Positions 21,084 to 25,047 of a DNA stretch of 25,047 nucleotides are shown here, one piece after another; the first letter of the stretch is position 1; the number at the start of each line of letters is the position of its first letter. The position numbers and the translations under genes were made by a program. The stretch lies in assembly GCA_021029095.1 (NCBI GenBank), contig JAJOHG010000372.1:1-25047 (forward strand), read 5' to 3'. The stretch is from Phellopilus nigrolimitatus. Taxonomy: Eukaryota; Basidiomycota; Agaricomycetes; Hymenochaetales; Hymenochaetaceae. Below the pieces are notes generated by a model. It was not told where the DNA came from. It saw nothing but the letters and a program-made list of their open reading frames with translations, and did no database searches.

Positions 21084-21410
21084 TTGGTGCTCGATCTACA
21101 TGTGAAAATCTTTTCTTGTACTTTTCAAAGGTTGTGTCAGACCCGTCATGATTTCGGTGAAGGCAAAGTCGGAGTCCTCGACACACAAGAACTTATGAAG
21201 CTGTTAGCCCAAGCTTTACGGGATCTCGGAAGAGGCGATGACACTCGGGCTACTACTGACTATACCACTCGTGCTCCACGGCCTATTCTCGATATCAGCA
21301 TTAATTTTCGACATTTGAAAATCAGGATACCACCGACTTCTCTATCACCGGGAGCATCATTGGCTAGCAGTCTAATGGATTCTCGTGGGTCACAGTTTAC
21401 GACAAGATAA
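21084..21410 (+). pseudogene. Possible LisH-like gene fragment
   Basis: A plus-strand open frame of 108 codons has one protein-like stretch, VLDTQELMKLLAQALRDLG (around 21170-21230). It resembles the LisH helix found near the N-terminus of WDR26/Gid7-type proteins. The expected continuation (LE-ESG, then CTLH and WD40 repeats) is absent and the frame ends at 21410. It may be a relic, or a coincidence. The upstream Met is not supported by context. Confidence 0.25.
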
Positions 21411-21576
21411 TAATGATGAATGAGATGGAATTCCCTTGCTTCGTGCCGCTCCTTACTCTAACTAATCCCCTCGGCACTCACTGTTGTCAATTTGACTGCA
21501 CTTCACTTTACATCGGTAAGCAACATTTTACTCTCTAACTGTATGGCTAATTCGGACGTACTGAAGAAAGCATAGT

Positions 21577-21604
21577 CCTCAGTTTTTGATCCTCAGTTTT
21601 TGAT
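21577..21604. repeat. 14-bp perfect tandem duplication
   Basis: The unit cctcagtttttgat occurs twice head to tail. It looks like a replication-slippage product in non-coding DNA. Confidence 0.8.
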
Positions 21605-22596
21605 ACTCTGTTGATGAGTGTCGCACAAACACGTATATGCCTTCCTTTCAGCTGAGCTCCCTGAAGTCTGCAAAGTGTTTTTCATCAAATTCGCTGCACT
21701 CACATGCTCATCCGCATGCGTCGTGCATCCAAATTGTCACGCAACGGACCTGAAGGTTGACTGAATATAACTCGATTCGCAGTACCTACTTACGGGTGAC
21801 GCCGTTTTCATGTAGTCAGTGAAAATTTGATACTATCATGCCTGATTATAGCCTGTGCAGTGATTGTCAGGAGGATAGATGCTGGGCCTGCAGGAGTCAG
21901 GAACTCTTTCAGAGATTATCGTGTAAATATCTTTCGAGTTTGCCGTCGGCACATTACCGCTCAGGTTTGATTCGCCATTCTATGTTCTTTCAGCTTAGTC
22001 GGTCCCTTAATTACTTGCGGGGTTTCCTAAATGCTCAGCTATACCAGCAGATCTTGCGCAACCGTAGAGAATGCCATGTTATGTATAGGTTGTGAACGCA
22101 GGCTGTCAATCCGGTTTATGCACGAACGAACAGGCGGAACAGCCCATCTGCCAATGTAATACAAGCGACGGAAAAGTAGAACGCGATCCATCAAGATCAG
22201 TATATTTGATCTGCCTGCACGGACCCAGCTGACTCCAGGGCGACATGTCCGTCCCTGGTCATCAAGCACCGCCGCCGTACATTTTCCGACCATCCCGATA
22301 ATCAATTGAATAACAAGTTTCGATGCTCAGAGCGCTGCTCATTTCTATGTCTCCAGTTGCGGACAGGTAATAAAGTACGCTTCGAATTAATTTTGAGGTT
22401 TTTTTCTTTTTTTTCTTTTTGGAAGCTCCGCTTGACGCCGTACCTGATCGAGCGCCTTTCCGTTTCGGGCAGCCATCAAGCACAGCCCCCGACGGCGCTT
22501 CCACAAGGCATTTGAGGACTGGAGTCTGCAGGGCAGGATAAGTTCGTCTCCGCCCGCCATCATCCCCGCTGAAGCCTGAGCCCGCTGCACCAGACG

Positions 22597-24004
22597 ATGT
22601 TGGACGGCCTTCTCCTCGTCGCTCTCGCACTCGCTGGTCTGCAGGGTGCGAATGCCCAGATCTCGAGCAACGCGACGTGCTTGCCCTCCTGGGCCGACGT
22701 ACGTTTAGCGCCGTATTTTACGCTTTAGACCGTACTTACAGACTGCATCATTGGTAGCTGTACAACTCAAAAGGTCAGAGTCCATGTCTGGTTGCGGCCT
22801 ATCTGGCAGCTGCTTGCAACGGTGGTCGTAAGTTTATTCTCTATACATCCTTGAGATCGCTGTTCTCATTGCATCTACGTAGAATACAGCGTCAGCGCGA
22901 TTGAGAAAGGCCAACACTATATTGGCCCTACAGCAGACCTCGTTACCCCGTGTTTATGCAGCAGCGTCACGTACATGATGATGGGAGCGTGTAGTACCTG
23001 CCAAAACACGACAGTTATCACGTACGTTCTTGCCGTTATAAAATGCATTTACTACGTCTTGGACTTGAGGTCAAGGAGTGGTAAATGCATCATAAATAGT
23101 ATTATCAAATCCTTACCGGTGCAACTTCAGCTGGGAGGACTGGTCATCCGCCTGCTCGGCTGTCTATTTTGATACGTGAGTCAGTTTCAATCATTTGTTT
23201 GTCTACGTCTAATGCCGCGCCTAGCTACCCGGAGGATATAAACCAAGACACTGCCGTGCCTGGGTGGGCGTTCGAAAATGTCACTGCAAGTAACGATATA
23301 TTTAACCCGTCAAATGCGCTGAGCGACAATGGTGCGTCTATCTTTCATTACTATTGTCAACGACCCATTTATCCTCCTCATAGCGCCAGAGTCAACAGCA
23401 ACGCGTTCCCAGACAACGCAAACAGGAACGGGTACCAACGCGTTCAATAGCGCAACGGCTACGTCGCCTGTCGGAGGTAGTAATGGTTCCTCCGGGTCCA
23501 GTGGCACCAACGCAGGCGCTATCGCAGGCGGGGTCGTTGGCGGAGTCGTTGGTGCCGCGCTCATCGCGCTCGGTGTGTTTTTCCTTCTGCGCCACCAGAG
23601 AAACCAGCACACCCGTGTCATCGGCGGCGGCGCGGGCACGGACCTCGCCCCCTCGCCGTACGACGGCCCGAGCCCCGGCGGGCAGCACTCGCCGCTCATG
23701 GGCCAGAAGGAAGAGTATACGATGCCGGTGCCCTACACGCCGCACGCGATCGGCTATGACCAGACGAGCCCGATGCCTCAGCCGAAGCTCTACGTGCGTT
23801 CTCAATATTATCCTCCGCTCTTCTTGTTGCTGACGAACTCTGCGCAATCAGGACCCGAACGATCCGTCCACTTTCCCTACGTCGCCGGCACCAGCGTTGA
23901 TCAACAACCAGATGACTGGGCAGACGTACACCTCGAACTACCCACCGCCGGGCATCGCTCCCGGCAACGCCAGCGGCATGTACCGGGGTGTTGCTGAGGT
24001 CTGA
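22597..24004 (+). CDS. Single-pass membrane protein with Cys-rich ectodomain
   Basis: Unknown function; architecture is that of a type I surface protein. Seven exons join in phase (22597-22698, 22758-22827, 22883-23021, 23131-23175, 23225-23331, 23390-23793, 23852-24004), giving 339 aa. A signal peptide (MLDGLLLVALALAGLQGANA, cleavage after about aa 20) leads into an ectodomain with Asn-linked sites and paired Cys (PCLVAAYLAAACNGG, PCLCSSVTYMMMGACSTC, WEDWSSACSAVYF). A Ser/Thr/Gly linker follows from about aa 155, then a glycine-rich helix (GAIAGGVVGGVVGAALIALG, about 197-221) with RHQRNQ as stop-transfer, and a Pro/Gly/Ser cytosolic tail ending MYRGVAEV. The pattern of short Cys-rich domain, mucin-like stalk and one helix is widespread in basidiomycetes and resembles wall-sensor proteins in layout only. 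Confidence 0.88.
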
Positions 24005-24644
24005 CCACATTTTGGGGGATTGTCCGATATGATTTGAATACTAATTTTCACGCATTGGGTTTGCATGATGGAGACACTGAAAAAACAATATCGTTTCGTA
24101 ATATCGTCGCCTATACTCAATACACGTATGAACTGCAGTTTTTGCGTCTTATATTTATATTTATTCCTGTGCCAACACTCCAGAGGAGATTGCATTTATA
24201 CTTGTGTCGGAGCGAGCTTGCAAGACGATATTCAACCGAATTCGATGGTAGCACTATAAACAAACCAAGAACACGATGTCCACTCGCACAAGAAAGAGAA
24301 AGAAATTTGATTACGCAACTGACATACATACAAGCCCGTGGGATTACACCACATACCGAATCCATGCAAGATACGTCCCACATCCTTCCCTATCCCAACC
24401 CCCTTTAGCCTCTCTGAAAACCGTAAAGCGTTGTCGAAGGGCTAGGTGACCGACAAAATCCACCTCCGCACACGAGTACAGCAAGGATCGCCGGCCTATA
24501 AAGCCCACCGTGTCCTTCTCAGGCCACACATGATGAACGCATCGTCGTAGAGAAGTATAGACGTTGGAACATGTGGTAAGGCGGGCCTTGATATGTTAAA
24601 AGATGAAGAAGAAGACGGACGCGAGGCGATTTTAAGGGTTGTGC

Positions 24645-24674
24645 TTAGGGCCGGCATTCAACCTGCCGGCCTAA
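24645..24674. repeat. GC-rich inverted repeat (hairpin)
   Basis: TTAGGGCCGGCA and TGCCGGCCTAA form an 11-bp stem with one bulged G around the loop TTCAACC, followed by a T-rich run (tgtttttctttattt). It could be a structured transcript end, or a small element remnant. Confidence 0.6.
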
Positions 24675-24805
24675 TGTTTTTCTTTATTTATTCTGTTACT
24701 AAAATCAATGGAAATCTATAAAGCACTGTTTGCAAAACAATAGCTAGGTCTCTAATGAACGAAATCCTGTCATTTTCTGAGCAAATTCTTCAAGTATACA
24801 TTGAT

Positions 24806-24920
24806 AGAGAAAACCGGTCCTCTAGTGTTTCACCCGCATTCCCTATACCATTCCCTGACACCTTCCTAGAGAAAACCGATCTTTTTCCAGTACTTCACCC
24901 ATTTCCTTACATCTTCGGCC
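24806..24920. repeat. Imperfect direct repeat, about 63-bp unit
   Basis: Two successive stretches begin agagaaaaccg (about 24806 and 24869) and share the order: A-rich start, tct-rich middle, then ttcaccc and attccct/atttcct. The spacing suggests an old tandem duplication. Confidence 0.5.
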
Positions 24921-24945
24921 GTAAGGGGGCTTTTTCTCGTGTCTC

Positions 24946-25047
24946 TCATAGTTTGAGAAACACGCTGCGCTTCATCGAGCGAAAGCCGTTCAGACCCATC
25001 GCCTCCTCTGTCCCAGAGGCGGCCAGGTTAGCGGAGCGGAAGAAATC
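24946..25047 (-). CDS. Possible C-terminal end of a gene cut by the window
   Basis: The minus strand is open from the right edge to a TGA at 24948-24946, reading DFFRSANLAASGTEEAMGLN and then GFRSMKRSVFLKL. The composition is more coding-like than the surrounding T-rich DNA. With only about 33 codons and no recognised motif the call is weak. Confidence 0.3.
   Translation of the reverse strand, partial: DFFRSANLAASGTEEAMGLNGFRSMKRSVFLKL

Larger units (their letters stand above)
20855..22596. other. Gene-poor region between Pus4 and the membrane protein
   Basis: Divergent promoters of the two flanking genes plus about 1.2 kb of low-information DNA. It contains the possible LisH-like fragment at 21084-21410, a 14-bp tandem duplication at 21577-21604 and a T-rich tract at 22398-22422. 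No complete gene seen. Confidence 0.4.
24005..25047. other. 3' flank and right edge
   Basis: About 1 kb downstream of the membrane-protein gene. It includes a strong hairpin (24645-24674), an imperfect direct repeat (about 24806-24920) and, at the extreme right, a possible gene end on the minus strand. Other short frames show no family motif. Confidence 0.4.

Noticed and set aside
23392..23847. Minus-strand Arg-rich open frame of 151 codons
   Set aside because: Antisense shadow of the GC-rich stalk, helix and tail exon of the membrane-protein gene.
1..25047. tRNA genes, CRISPR arrays, transposase or reverse-transcriptase genes
   Set aside because: No T-loop GTTCRANYC with a matching cloverleaf, no regularly spaced repeats and no transposon protein motifs were found by eye.

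Overview
The window looks like nuclear DNA of a basidiomycete fungus, most likely a mushroom-forming Agaricomycete. Genes are split by many short introns (mostly 45-70 nt, GT..AG with CTRAY-like branch sites), U6 snRNA genes are present, and one gene belongs to the DUF6533 seven-helix family that is expanded in Agaricomycetes. All exon models were built by hand from splice signals, reading-frame continuity and recognisable family motifs; no search was run.

Left part (1-9.3 kb), all on the minus strand: a decayed xylitol/sorbitol dehydrogenase copy (319-2041); a full-length mitochondrial-type NAD(P) transhydrogenase (2600-6933, about 18 exons); a U6 snRNA gene (7270-7401); and an intact paralogue of the dehydrogenase (7581-9283, 11 exons, about 375 aa). 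Middle part: a DUF6533-type seven-helix membrane protein (minus, 9974-11930, about 16 small exons), a long gene-poor stretch (about 12.0-14.3 kb), and a dihydrodipicolinate-synthase-superfamily aldolase (plus, 14289-15568). Right part: a second U6 snRNA gene (plus, 16543-16670), a PQ-loop transporter of the vacuolar Ypq/PQLC2 type (minus, 17003-19058), a TruB/Pus4 tRNA pseudouridine synthase (minus, 19429-20854), a gene-poor region with a possible LisH-like fragment, and a signal-peptide-bearing single-pass membrane protein (plus, 22597-24004). The last kilobase holds a strong hairpin, an imperfect direct repeat and perhaps the end of a further gene.

Two themes stand out. First, an NAD-linked polyol dehydrogenase pair flanks a transhydrogenase able to turn NADH into NADPH, and a sugar-acid type aldolase lies a few kilobases away. 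This could be a carbon/redox neighbourhood for pentose and pectin-sugar use, but that is inference from gene content. Second, the two U6 genes share an upstream block at exactly the same distance from the RNA start, separated from it by diverged DNA; this is a good candidate for a basidiomycete U6 promoter element. The first dehydrogenase copy is a pseudogene by four frame breaks near its 3' end.
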